Assembly: GCA_019637225.1 (NCBI GenBank) | Contig: JAHBWC010000061.1 | Location: 1 to 52,721 of the forward strand | DNA: 52,721 nucleotides | Direction: 5' to 3' | Source: Labilithrix sp. | GTDB taxonomy: Bacteria; Myxococcota_A; Polyangia; Polyangiales; Polyangiaceae | Notes under the pieces: model-generated | What the model saw: the letters and a program-made list of their open reading frames with translations, nothing else | What the model was told of the DNA's origin: nothing | The model's database searches: none | Made by a program: the position numbers and the translations under genes | Shown: piece by piece, positions 23,284 through 32,500 of the stretch | How the letters are laid out: the number at the start of each line of letters is the position of its first letter | How positions within the stretch are numbered: the stretch's first letter is position 1

Positions 23284-25743
23284 GTGCTCGCGCCCGGACA
23301 GGTGATCGATCGCTACGAGCTGGTGTGCCCGATCGGCGACGGGGGAACGGCGCACGTGTGGGCGGCGCGGCAGCGCGGCGCCCACGGCTTCGCGAAGCTC
23401 GTCGCCGTGAAGGTCATCCATTCGCGGCTCGCCGAGGACGCCGCGTTCCGGCGGACCTTCCTCGACGAGTCGCGGGTCGTCTCGGAGGTCCGGCACCGGA
23501 ACGTCGCCGAGGTCCTCGACCTCGGCGAGACGGGCTCGCTCCTCTACCTCGTGACGGAGTACGTCGACGGCGCATCGCTCTCCGCGTTGACCGCGCCGTC
23601 GCGCACGGTCCCCGTCCCGATCGCGCTCCGCATCGCCGCCGACGTGTGCAGAGGGCTCTCGGCCGTCCACGCGCTCGCGGACGCGACCGGGCGCTCGCAC
23701 GGGCTCGTCCACGGCGACGTCTCTCCGGAGAACGTGCTCCTCGCGGCGAGCGGCGACGTCAAGCTGCTCGCCTTCGGCGTCGCGCGCGCGCACGGCCGGC
23801 ACGCCGCCGCGACCGCGGCAGGCGTCGGCGACGCGAGCGTCCGCTACATGGCGCCGGAGCAAGCCCGACGCGAGGCGCTCGGGCCGTACACCGACGTCTT
23901 CGGGGTGGGCGCCACGCTCTACCGCATGCTCGCCGGGCGCGCGCCGTACGCCGCGGAGAGCGACGCCCTCACGACCGAGGCGCTCATCGCGTCCGCGCCG
24001 CCGCGGACGCCCCTGCCGGCGACGACCTCGCCGGCGCTCGCCGAGGTCATCGGCCGCGCGATCGCGCCGCGTGTGGGGGCTCGCTACGCAGACGCCCGGC
24101 AGCTCGGCGACGCGCTCGAGGAGCTCCTCCTCGCCGAGGGGCGCCCGCCCGACGTCGCCGCGTGGGTGCAGGCGAACCTCGACGAGGGCGCGCGCGAGCG
24201 CCGGGCGCGGCTGCTCGCGCGGGCCAACGACGACGCCGCGCAGCCGGCAGGGCGCCCGGTGCCGGCGCTCGCGACGACCGCCTCGCCGCGGCCGGAGCCG
24301 AGCGTCGCGAAGGCGCCAGGCTTCATGGACGTCGGCGCGCTGGTCGCGCGAGCCTCGAGCAGCGACGCCGACGCGCCGGTCGCGCGAGGCTCGAGCAGCG
24401 ACGCCGACGCGCCGGAGCCCCGCGACGTGCCGGCGGACGGGGCCGCACCGAACGACGCCGGAGCGTCCCCCGCTCCGGCGAAGAAGCCGGCGGCGATCGA
24501 CCCGCCCGCGCGCTCGAGGCGCGCGCTCGTGCTCGCGGTCGGTGTGCTCGTGCTCGTCGCCGCCGCGATCGCGTTCCTCCTGCTCCTGCCCGCCATCGTT
24601 CGCGACCGCGTGATCGCCGGCGCGCGCGAGGCGGGCTTCGAGGTCACGGTCGAGCGCGTCGGCGTCGGCTTCGGAGGCATCACCCTCCGAGGGATCACCG
24701 CCAAGGCGACGCGCACGCCGGGGGTCTCCGCGCGCATCCAGGAGGTCCATCTCGTCGGCCTGTCCGCGAAGGAGGCGCGCGTGCACGGGCTCGAGGCGCG
24801 CCTCGAGGGCCCGCGGACCGATCTCGAGATCGGCATCGCCTCGCTCGTCGCCGACAACCGCCAGCGACTCGCGGGCACGCCAGCGGCGCCACGGCACGTC
24901 TCGATCGTCGGCGCGCGCCTGACCTGGAACGGGGCAGACGGCGAGCGGCTCGCGGCCAGCGACATCGGGCTCGAGCTCGACTCGCACGGCGCCGGCGTCG
25001 AGGACCTCCGCGCGAGCGTCGGGCGGTTCGAGCTCGCCTCGCCCAAGGCGACGCTCGGGCCGTGGGCGAGCTCGTTCGAGCGGAGCGCCGGCGCCTCGCG
25101 TCTCCGCGTGGCGTTCGATCCGCCGGTGCCTGACGGGCCGAGCGCGCTCGTCGTCTGGCCCCGCACCGGCCCGACGGAGGTGACGGTGACCGTCCCGCGC
25201 TCGTCGTTCCAGGACCTCGGCGTCAAGCCATCCGAGCTCGGCCTGCCGGCCGAGGACGGGACCGACGTCCAGCTCTCGCTTCGCGGGACGCTCTCGGAGG
25301 CCGCCCGCTCCGAGCTGACGTTCGAGGCGACCGTCTGGGGCCTTCGCCCGAAAGGGTTCGCGAGCGCGCTCGAAGTGCGCGTCGAGGGCGCTGCGGCCAG
25401 CGCCGACGGCAAGCCATTCGACCTCACGAAGACGAGCGTCGTCGTCGGGCCGTTCACGGCCGGCGTGACCGGGACCGTCACGCCGCACGCCCGCGGCTTC
25501 CGCGTCGACGCGATGTTCAAGACGATCCCGATGCCGTGCGAGCGGCTCGCCCGCGCCGAGGCGAAGAACAGGGGCCCGCTGGCCGCCACGCTCCAGGCGC
25601 TCGGGCAGACCACCGGGGCCCTCCGGGTGACCGGGGCGGTCAACGCGGCCGGGGTCGTGACCTACGACACGGCCGAACCAGAGGGGGCGACCCTGACCTG
25701 GATGGCGAAGGAAACGTGCGGCGTGTCGATCTTCGGCAGGTGA
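23284..25743 (+). CDS. Membrane Ser/Thr kinase-like protein with degenerate DFG and AsmA-like exterior domain
   Basis: About 819 residues from GTG 23284 (VLAPGQVIDRYEL). The kinase-like domain (about 8-275) keeps IGDGGTAHVWAA, the VAIK Lys in VAVKVIH and the catalytic-loop Asp and Asn in VHGDVSPENVLL. HRD is HGD, and DFG is replaced by AFG (VKLLAFGVARA), losing the Mg-binding Asp. It may be a pseudokinase or a weak kinase. A linker carries two 36-nt direct repeats (24343-24414, VARxSSSDADAP), and a single membrane helix lies at about 412-438. The outside part (GFEVTVERVGVGFGGITLRG onward, with later LASPKATLGPW and a terminal DTAEPEGATL) resembles AsmA/DUF748-type beta-rich repeats. ATG 23224 is an alternative start. 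Confidence 0.82.
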   Translation: MLAPGQVIDRYELVCPIGDGGTAHVWAARQRGAHGFAKLVAVKVIHSRLAEDAAFRRTFLDESRVVSEVRHRNVAEVLDLGETGSLLYLVTEYVDGASLSALTAPSRTVPVPIALRIAADVCRGLSAVHALADATGRSHGLVHGDVSPENVLLAASGDVKLLAFGVARAHGRHAAATAAGVGDASVRYMAPEQARREALGPYTDVFGVGATLYRMLAGRAPYAAESDALTTEALIASAPPRTPLPATTSPALAEVIGRAIAPRVGARYADARQLGDALEELLLAEGRPPDVAAWVQANLDEGARERRARLLARANDDAAQPAGRPVPALATTASPRPEPSVAKAPGFMDVGALVARASSSDADAPVARGSSSDADAPEPRDVPADGAAPNDAGASPAPAKKPAAIDPPARSRRALVLAVGVLVLVAAAIAFLLLLPAIVRDRVIAGAREAGFEVTVERVGVGFGGITLRGITAKATRTPGVSARIQEVHLVGLSAKEARVHGLEARLEGPRTDLEIGIASLVADNRQRLAGTPAAPRHVSIVGARLTWNGADGERLAASDIGLELDSHGAGVEDLRASVGRFELASPKATLGPWASSFERSAGASRLRVAFDPPVPDGPSALVVWPRTGPTEVTVTVPRSSFQDLGVKPSELGLPAEDGTDVQLSLRGTLSEAARSELTFEATVWGLRPKGFASALEVRVEGAAASADGKPFDLTKTSVVVGPFTAGVTGTVTPHARGFRVDAMFKTIPMPCERLARAEAKNRGPLAATLQALGQTTGALRVTGAVNAAGVVTYDTAEPEGATLTWMAKETCGVSIFGR

Positions 25744-25763
25744 CCTGCTATGAAGCGCTCGCC

Positions 25764-25982
25764 ATGCGTGGATTCCTTCAGCCCGCCCTCAAGAACGTTC
25801 CCACCGAGACCCAGACCGCGTTCGCGAAGCTCTCGCGTCACCGCCGCGCGCACCTCGCGGAGGCCGCGCAGACGTCCCTCGTGAAGGCGTCGCAGTGGTC
25901 GCGCGGCGACGGAGTCGCCCCGGCCGTCGCCGAGGCGCTCGAGAAGCAGGTCACGGCGCACCTCGCGAAGAAGAAGGGCTGA
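25764..25982 (+). CDS. Small hypothetical protein (72 residues)
   Basis: A short basic helical ORF running from MRGFLQPALKN to VTAHLAKKKG. It starts 20 bases after the kinase-like gene stop on the same strand. No signal peptide, Cys or recognised motif is visible. Its basic, Ala-rich composition suggests a soluble protein. No clear Shine-Dalgarno precedes the ATG, so it may be translated by read-on from the upstream gene. I do not recognise the family. Confidence 0.55.
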   Translation: MRGFLQPALKNVPTETQTAFAKLSRHRRAHLAEAAQTSLVKASQWSRGDGVAPAVAEALEKQVTAHLAKKKG

Positions 25983-25988
25983 TCCCGC

Positions 25989-26011
25989 CCGCCTGCGAGC
26001 TACGCAGGCGG
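25989..26011. terminator. Hairpin between convergent genes
   Basis: CCGCCTGCG (25989-25997) pairs perfectly with CGCAGGCGG (26003-26011) around a 5-nt loop. It sits between the small hypothetical gene and serC, which converge. It has no T-tract but is a compact 9-bp stem in a terminator position. Confidence 0.55.
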
Positions 26012-26038
26012 TGTCGAGCGATCCGTCGGGCGCCGCGC

Positions 26039-27163
26039 TCAGCCGCGGCGCTTCGCGAAGTCGTGCATGAACGAGGCGAGCGCCTCGCACCAGGACAGCT
26101 CCGCCGCGTTGTAGATCGACGCGCGGATGCCGCCGACGGCGCGGTGTCCCTTGAGGCCGATCATCTTCTCGGCGGTCGCCTCCTTCACGAAGGCCTCCTC
26201 GAGCTCCTGCGTCGGCAGGCGCCACACCACGTTCATGATCGATCGGCACGCGGGCTCGACCGGGCAGCGGTAGAACCCGCCCGAGCCGTCGATCGCGTCG
26301 TAGAGGGCTGTGGCCTTCTTCCGGTTCCGCGCCTCGACCGCCGCGACGCCCCCCTCGGCCTTCATCCAGCCGAGCGTGGTGCGCACGAGGTAGATCGCGA
26401 AGGTAGGAGGCGTGTTGTAGAGCGAGCGGTTCTCCGCGACCGTCCGGTACTGGAAGATCGTCGGGATGTCCTTCCGCCCGCGCGCCGTCATCTCCTTCTT
26501 GAGCGCGACGATCGTGACGCCGCTCGGTCCGATGTTCTTCTGCGCGCCGGCGTAGATCACGTCGAACTGCGAGGCGTCGACCTGCCGGCCGAGGATGTCG
26601 CTCGACATGTCGACGACGATCGGCGCCTCCGCCTTCGGGAACGGCGTCTCCGGAGAGAGCGCGTACTCGACGCCGTGGATCGTCTCGTTGCTCGTCACGT
26701 GGACGTACGCCGCGTCTTTGCCCGTGAGGCGGAGCTCGTCCTGCCTCGGCACGCGGACGTAGCTCTTGTCCTCCTGCCGGGTGGTCGCCGCGACGTGCGG
26801 CTCGCCCCCGCCGATCGCCTTCATCGTGCGCGCCTCGGCGACGGCTTTTTCGCCCCACGTGCCGGTGACGACGAAGTCCGCCTTCATGCCCGGCCCGAGG
26901 AAATTCATCGGGATCTGCGCGAACGCCGTCGACGCTCCGCCCTGGACGAACAGGACGTCCCAGGTGTCGAGCGGCGTACCGAGCAGCTCCGCGACGAGCG
27001 ACGTCGCCTCGTCGTGGACCTTCTCGTAGAGCTTCCCGCGGTGGCTATGCTCCATGATGCTCATCCCGGAGCCCTCGAAGTCGAGGAGCTCCTCGCGCGC
27101 GCGCTCGAGCACGGCGGTGGGAAGCGCGGCGGGACCAGCGTTGAAGTTCATCGCTCGGCTCAT
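26039..27163 (-). CDS. serC: Phosphoserine aminotransferase
   Basis: A 374-residue class V PLP-dependent aminotransferase converting 3-phosphohydroxypyruvate and glutamate to phosphoserine (serine and pyridoxal-phosphate synthesis). It opens with the SerC signature MNFNAGPAALP, followed by SGMSIMEHSHRG and VLFVQGGASTAFAQIPMN. The PLP lysine is in IYAGAQKNIGPSGVTIV. The C-terminal EKMIGLKGHRAVGGIRASIYNA also fits the family. It starts at ATG 27163; a second ATG at 27151 is closer to the family N-terminus. No other ser genes are adjacent. Confidence 0.96.
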   Translation of the reverse strand: MSRAMNFNAGPAALPTAVLERAREELLDFEGSGMSIMEHSHRGKLYEKVHDEATSLVAELLGTPLDTWDVLFVQGGASTAFAQIPMNFLGPGMKADFVVTGTWGEKAVAEARTMKAIGGGEPHVAATTRQEDKSYVRVPRQDELRLTGKDAAYVHVTSNETIHGVEYALSPETPFPKAEAPIVVDMSSDILGRQVDASQFDVIYAGAQKNIGPSGVTIVALKKEMTARGRKDIPTIFQYRTVAENRSLYNTPPTFAIYLVRTTLGWMKAEGGVAAVEARNRKKATALYDAIDGSGGFYRCPVEPACRSIMNVVWRLPTQELEEAFVKEATAEKMIGLKGHRAVGGIRASIYNAAELSWCEALASFMHDFAKRRG

Positions 27164-27241
27164 GGGGCCGGCAGTCTACCACCGCCGCTCTCGCGCTCGA
27201 GGGGCGAGCGCGTTCCGCGATGGACGCCCGCGTTTTCTTGT

Positions 27242-27571
27242 ATGCTGCGCCGCGTGAGCCGCCTGCTCCTCGCCGCGCCCGCGCTGTCGCTCGCGCTCAC
27301 GCTCGTCGCGTGCAACGGCAAGGCGACGCGCGCGCAGTGCGCCGAGATGCTCGATCGCTACGTCGACATGACGATCTCGGGCGATCCGACGCTCGCCGAT
27401 CTCTCGCCGGAAGAGTCGCGCGCGGCGCGCGAGATGAAGCGAGCGCTGCGCAAGGCCGAGCCCGGATACGCGCGCGTCGAGAACCAGTGCGAGTCCGAGA
27501 TTTCGAAGCGCGAATACCGCTGCGCGATGAAGGCCCCCACCCCGGAGACGTGGCAAGCATGCATCGACTGA
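27242..27571 (+). CDS. Small TIGR-like lipoprotein, unknown function
   Basis: A 109-residue predicted lipoprotein with a basic N-terminus, hydrophobic core and lipobox LTLVAC. The mature part is helical and charged (LADLSPEESRAAREMKRALRKAEPG is its core region, written here only by its ends LADLSP and RKAEPG), with Cys residues in QCAEM, NQCES, YRCAM and QACID. That even number of mature Cys suggests disulphides in the periplasm. Its stop overlaps the next start as TGATG, so the two are translationally coupled. It is divergent from serC. Confidence 0.65.
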   Translation: MLRRVSRLLLAAPALSLALTLVACNGKATRAQCAEMLDRYVDMTISGDPTLADLSPEESRAAREMKRALRKAEPGYARVENQCESEISKREYRCAMKAPTPETWQACID

Positions 27572-28338
27572 TGAAGACCGGTCTCTGCCTCTCGATCCTC
27601 GCCGCGGCCGCCGCGGCGCCCGCCTGCGGAGGCAAGAAGAACCCGGACGATCCGAGCGCGAAGAGCAGCTCCGACGGCGGCGACGACGAGAACGCCGAGG
27701 AGAGCGGCGACGGCGGCGCGGAGAACGCGCCGAAGCGGGACGCCTGCAACGGCTTCGACATCGGCAACCTCGAGGACCTGCTCGCCAAGAGCGACTGCGA
27801 GGTCCCGAACGCCAAGCCCGAGACCGTCGACAACCCCGACATGAAGGGCAAGCTCGAGGTCACGCTGACGGCGAGCCCGACGCGGGTCATCCCCGGCGGC
27901 AAGGTCGACCTCCTCGTCACGTTCGCGAACAAGACGACCGAGCCGCTCGCGCTGAGCTTCCGGATCGATCCGCTCGCGCGCTTCGAGACCGAGGCCTACG
28001 ACGCGAAGAAGAAGCGCGCCGACGTGCCGTCGAGCAGCCCGCCGCCCCCGCCGAAGGGCCACAACCCGCCGCCGCCCGCCGAGCCGAAGGTCGCGCGGGT
28101 GACCGTGGCGCCGAACGGGAGCGCGCGCGTCCGCGTCCCGTGGGAGGCCGTGAAGATGAAGTGGGCGCCCGAGAAGGTCCGCGGCACGGCCGTCGAGCGC
28201 GGCTACCCGCGCGTGCCCGCGGGCAACCTCCCGAAGGGCAAGTACACCGTGAAGGTCATCACGCCGCTCATCGGCGTCTACGAGGGCGGCGATCACGAGG
28301 TGAGCGCGCCGTCGCTCGAGCTCGAGGTCGGCCAGTGA
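27571..28338 (+). CDS. Secreted lipoprotein with beta-rich domain
   Basis: A 255-residue predicted lipoprotein. The signal region is MKTGLCLSILAAAAAAPAC (lipobox APAC), followed by a low-complexity acidic linker. The body looks like an Ig/BsuPI-type beta-sandwich: KLEVTLTASPTRVIPGGKVDLLVTFANKT (ends KLEV and FANKT), a Pro-rich loop, and a C-terminal LPKGKYTVKVITPLIG. BsuPI-like domains share this order (ideal strand, ANxxxxP, then GxYTV), but the assignment is tentative. I prefer ATG 27571, overlapping the previous stop; ATG 27559 is also in frame. It lies 19 bases upstream of fmt on the same strand. Confidence 0.65.
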   Translation: MKTGLCLSILAAAAAAPACGGKKNPDDPSAKSSSDGGDDENAEESGDGGAENAPKRDACNGFDIGNLEDLLAKSDCEVPNAKPETVDNPDMKGKLEVTLTASPTRVIPGGKVDLLVTFANKTTEPLALSFRIDPLARFETEAYDAKKKRADVPSSSPPPPPKGHNPPPPAEPKVARVTVAPNGSARVRVPWEAVKMKWAPEKVRGTAVERGYPRVPAGNLPKGKYTVKVITPLIGVYEGGDHEVSAPSLELEVGQ

Positions 28339-28357
28339 ACGCCCGAGGCCCCCGTCG

Positions 28358-29389
28358 ATGGCGGAGCTGACGGGGGCCCCGCCCGCGGGCGACGATCCTG
28401 CGCCGGACGCTCCGGCGGCCATCTCTCGACGGAAGGCCTTCCGCGCAGTGTTCTTCGGGACGCCGCAGTTCGCCGTCCCCTGCCTCGACGCGCTCGTCGA
28501 GATCGCCGACGTCGCCGGCGTCGTCTGCCAGCCGGACAAGCCGCAAGGCCGCGGGCTCGAGCTCGCGGCTCCGCCGGTGAAGCAGCGCGCCCTCGAGCTC
28601 GGGCTCGCCGTCGTGCAGCCCACGAAGCTCCGGACGGGCGAGTTCGCCGCCTGGCTCCGCGAGCAGAACGTCGACGTCGCGCTCGTCGTCGCGTACGGGC
28701 GCATCCTGCCGAAGGACGTCCTCGAGGCGCCGCGCCTCGGCTGCGTGAACGTCCACGCGTCGCTGCTCCCGAAGTACCGCGGCGCTGCGCCGATCACCTG
28801 GGCGATCGTGCGCGGCGAGCCCGAGACCGGCATCACGCTGATGCAGATGGACGAGGGCATGGACACGGGCGCGATGCTCGTGCAGCTCCCGACCGAGATC
28901 GTCGCCGACGAGACCGCCGGCGATCTGTCGGAGCGACTCTCCGCGCTCGGCGCGCTCGCGGTGCGCAAGGGCCTGCCGAAGTACGTCGCCGGCGGCTACA
29001 CGCCGATCGCGCAGGACGACGCCCACGCGACCGCCGCGCCGATCCTCAAGAAGGAAGACGGGCGTGTCGACTTCGCGAAGCCGGCGCGCGCCGTGCACGA
29101 TCACGTGCGCGGGATGAGCCCGTGGCCGGGCGCGTTCACGACCTCACGCGGCAAGGGCCTCAAGGTGCACGCGACGCGCGTGACCGATCTCCCGGTCGGC
29201 AGCGCGGGCGCGGCGCCGGGGACGGTGGTCCTCGCCGACAAGTCGCGCGTCGTCGTCGCCTGCGGCGACCGCGCGATCGAGCTCTTGCGGGTCCAGCTCG
29301 AGGGCAAGAAGGCGATCGGCGCGAACGACTGGGTCGCGGGCCGCGGCGTGGCCGAAGGCGACGTCCTCGGCGCGCCCGTCGCGAAGTAA
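28358..29389 (+). CDS. fmt: Methionyl-tRNA formyltransferase
   Basis: A 343-residue Fmt enzyme that formylates initiator Met-tRNA using 10-formyl-THF. It has VFFGTPQFAVPCLDAL, the catalytic Asn-His-Asp region (LGCVNVHASLLPKYRGAAPI with the SLLPKYRG loop, and MDEGMDTGAML), and a C-terminal OB-like domain (FAKPARAVHDHVRGMSPWPGAF). The N-terminus carries about 28 extra residues before FRAVFFGTP. No alternative start codon sits at the usual family position, so the extension is probably real. It lacks the usual def/def-rsmB neighbours. Confidence 0.96.
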   Translation: MAELTGAPPAGDDPAPDAPAAISRRKAFRAVFFGTPQFAVPCLDALVEIADVAGVVCQPDKPQGRGLELAAPPVKQRALELGLAVVQPTKLRTGEFAAWLREQNVDVALVVAYGRILPKDVLEAPRLGCVNVHASLLPKYRGAAPITWAIVRGEPETGITLMQMDEGMDTGAMLVQLPTEIVADETAGDLSERLSALGALAVRKGLPKYVAGGYTPIAQDDAHATAAPILKKEDGRVDFAKPARAVHDHVRGMSPWPGAFTTSRGKGLKVHATRVTDLPVGSAGAAPGTVVLADKSRVVVACGDRAIELLRVQLEGKKAIGANDWVAGRGVAEGDVLGAPVAK

Positions 29390-29546
29390 GGCCTCCAGAG
29401 CGACCGGGCCTGGACGAAGGCGGGCAGCCCTCGAGCCGGGAACAAACCTGACAGCACGCTGGCAGCCAACGGCGCCGGCCGCCCCGGCGACGCCGCCGCC
29501 AGGGCTTTTCATTTCGCCCGCGCCGAGCAACATTTGTGCGCTTCGT

Positions 29547-32500
29547 ATGAAGAGCGCGGCGAGGAGCACGAAGGCGCGAGCGGCGGCGAAGACCGACGCC
29601 CTCGCCGGCTTCCATCCGGCCGTGTCGGAGTGGTTTCGCGCAGCGCTCGGGGAGCCCACCCGAGCGCAAGCGCTGTCGTGGCCGCACATCGCGGCCGGCG
29701 AGACCACGCTTCTGCTCGCGCCGACGGGCTCGGGCAAGACGCTCGCGGCGTTCCTCTCCGCGATCGATCGGCTGTCGCGCTCGCCCGAGCCCGACCCGAA
29801 GCGCCGCCTCCGCGTCCTCTACGTGTCGCCGCTGAAGGCCCTGGCGGTCGACGTCGAGCGGAACCTCCGCGCGCCGATCGCCGGGATCGCGGCCCTCGGC
29901 GGCCGGCTCGGCGCAGGGCTCCGACGCCTCGAGGTCGCCGTCCGCACCGGCGACACGCCGGCGCTCGAGCGCACGAAGATGATCCGCACGCCGCCGGACG
30001 TCCTCATCACGACGCCGGAGTCCCTGTACCTCCTGCTCACCTCGAGCCAGCGCGAGATGTTGACGTCGCTCGAGACCGTCATCATCGACGAGATTCACCA
30101 GATGGCCGCCAGCAAGCGCGGCGCCCACCTGTTCCTCTCGCTCGAGCGGCTCGAGGCGCTGCGACGGCGAGCCGACACCGCGGCGGGGACGCGCCGCGGC
30201 GCGCTCCAGCGCGTGGGCCTCTCGGCGACGCAGCGTCCGCTCGAGGAGATCGCGCGCCTGCTCGGCGGCGCCGAGGCGCGAGGCAAGCGGATCGTGCCGC
30301 GCCCCGTCGCGATCGTCGACGCCTCCGCCAAGAAGACGCTCTCCATCACGGTGGAGGTCCCGCCGCCACTCCGCGCGCTCCCCTCGCCCGGCGGCGATCT
30401 CCCGCTCGACGACGACGAGGCCGAGGAAGACGCGAAGAGCATCTGGCCCCAGGTCCACGCGCGCCTCGTCGAGCGCGTGCGGGCGGCGCGCTCGACGATG
30501 ATCTTCGTCAACAGCCGGCGCCTCGCCGAGCGCCTCGCCACGGCGCTGAACGAGACCGCGGGCGAAGAGATCGCGCTCGCCCACCACGGATCGGTGGCGA
30601 AGGACACGCGGCGCGCGACCGAGGAGAGGCTCAAGGCCGGCGCCCTCCCCGCGATCGTCGCGACCTCCTCGCTCGAGCTCGGGATCGACATGGGCGCGGT
30701 CGATCAGGTGATCCAGGTCGAGGCCCCTCCGTCGGTCGCGTCGGGCATCCAGCGCATCGGCCGCGCGAGCCACCACGTCGGGGGCGTGCCGTCGGGCGTG
30801 CTCGTACCCAAGCACAAGCACGATCTCCTCGCGTGCGCCGCCGCGGCCGCCGGCATCGAGGACGGCGACGTCGAGACGACCTACTACGCGCGGAACCCGC
30901 TCGACGTCTTGGCGCAGCAGATCGTCGCGATCGCCGCGGTCGGACTCGAGCCGAAGCACGCGCCCCCGCGCGGCAAGACGCGGCGCGCCGACGACCGTCC
31001 GATCGAGACCGACGTGGAGGAGCTGTGGGCCCTCGTCCGCTGCGCGGCGCCGTTCGCGGACCTCCCGCGCGCGAGCTTCGACGGCGTCCTCGACATGCTC
31101 TCCGGGCGCTACCCGAGCGACGAGTTCGCCGATCTCCGTCCGCGCATCACCTGGGATCGCTCGGGCGGGACGATCACGCCGCGCGCCGGCGCGCAGCGGC
31201 TCGCCATCCTCAACGGCGGCACGATCCCGGACCGCGGGCTCTACGGCGTCTTCCTCGCAGACGACGCGCGCACGGACGGCGAGGTCGCGAAGGGCTCGAC
31301 CAAGGGCAAGCCGTCGCGGCGCGTCGGCGAGCTCGACGAGGAGATGGTCTTCGAGCTGCGCGAGGGCGAGGTCTTCCTCCTCGGCGCGTCGTCGTGGCGC
31401 GCCGACCAGATCACGCGCGACCGTGTCCTCGTGACCCCGGCGACCGGCATCCCGGGGAAGATGCCGTTCTGGCACGGCGACCGCGCCGGGCGCACCGTCG
31501 CCTTCGGGACCCGCATCGGCAAGCTCGCGCGGACGATCGCCGACTCGGCCCCCGCCGAGGCGCGGGCGCGCTTGATGAAGGAGCACCACCTCGACGCGCG
31601 CGCCGCGGACGATCTCGTCGCGTACGTCGGCGAGGAGACGAAAGCGGCCGGGACGGTGCCGAGCGACCGCACGATCGTGGTCGAGCGCATCCCGGACGAG
31701 CTCGGCGATCTCCGCATCTGCGTGCTCACGCCGTTCGGGAGCCGCGTGCACGCGCCGTGGGCGATGGCCGCGCTGAGGCGCCTCCGCGAGGCGCGCGCCG
31801 GCGACGTCGAGGCGGTCTGGTCCGACGACGGCATCGTGTTCCGCGTCCCGGGCGGAGAGGCGCCGCCGCCGGTCGATCTCTTGTTCCCGTCGCCTCGCGA
31901 GGTCGAGGACATCGTCACGCGCGAGCTCGCGGCGTCGTCGCTCTTCGCCGCGCGCTTCCGCGAGTCCGCGGCACGCGCCCTCCTCTTGCCCCGACAGTCG
32001 ATCGGCAAGCGCACGCCGCTCTGGGCGCAACGCAAGCGCTCGGCCGATCTGCTCGCGGTCGCCTCGCAGTTCCCGGCGTTCCCGATCGTCCTCGAGACCT
32101 ACCGCGAGGTCCTCCGCGACGCGTTCGATCTGCCCGGTCTCGTCGACATCCTCGGCGCGGTCGAGTCGCGCAAGGTCCGGATCACGACCATCGACGCGCC
32201 GGTCCCCTCGCCCTTCGCCGCGTCGCTCCTCTTCGCGTTCGTCGGCAACTTCATCTACGACGAGGACGCGCCGGCCGCCGAGCGACGCGCCCAGGCGCTG
32301 ACGATCGATCACGCGCAGCTCCGCGAGCTCCTCGGCGAGGTCGAGCTCCGGAAGCTCCTCGATCCCGAGGTCGTCCTCGAGCACGAGCAGAAGCTCCAGC
32401 GGCAAGACCGCCCGCTCAAGCACGCCGACGCCGTCCACGACCTCCTGCTGTGGCTGGGCGACCTGTCCGCGGACGCCATCGCGACGCGCGCCGACGCGGC

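Noticed and set aside
24343..24414. Mobile element footprint at the 36-nt direct repeats
   Set aside because: The repeats are in frame within a disordered linker of the kinase-like protein. Slippage explains them better.
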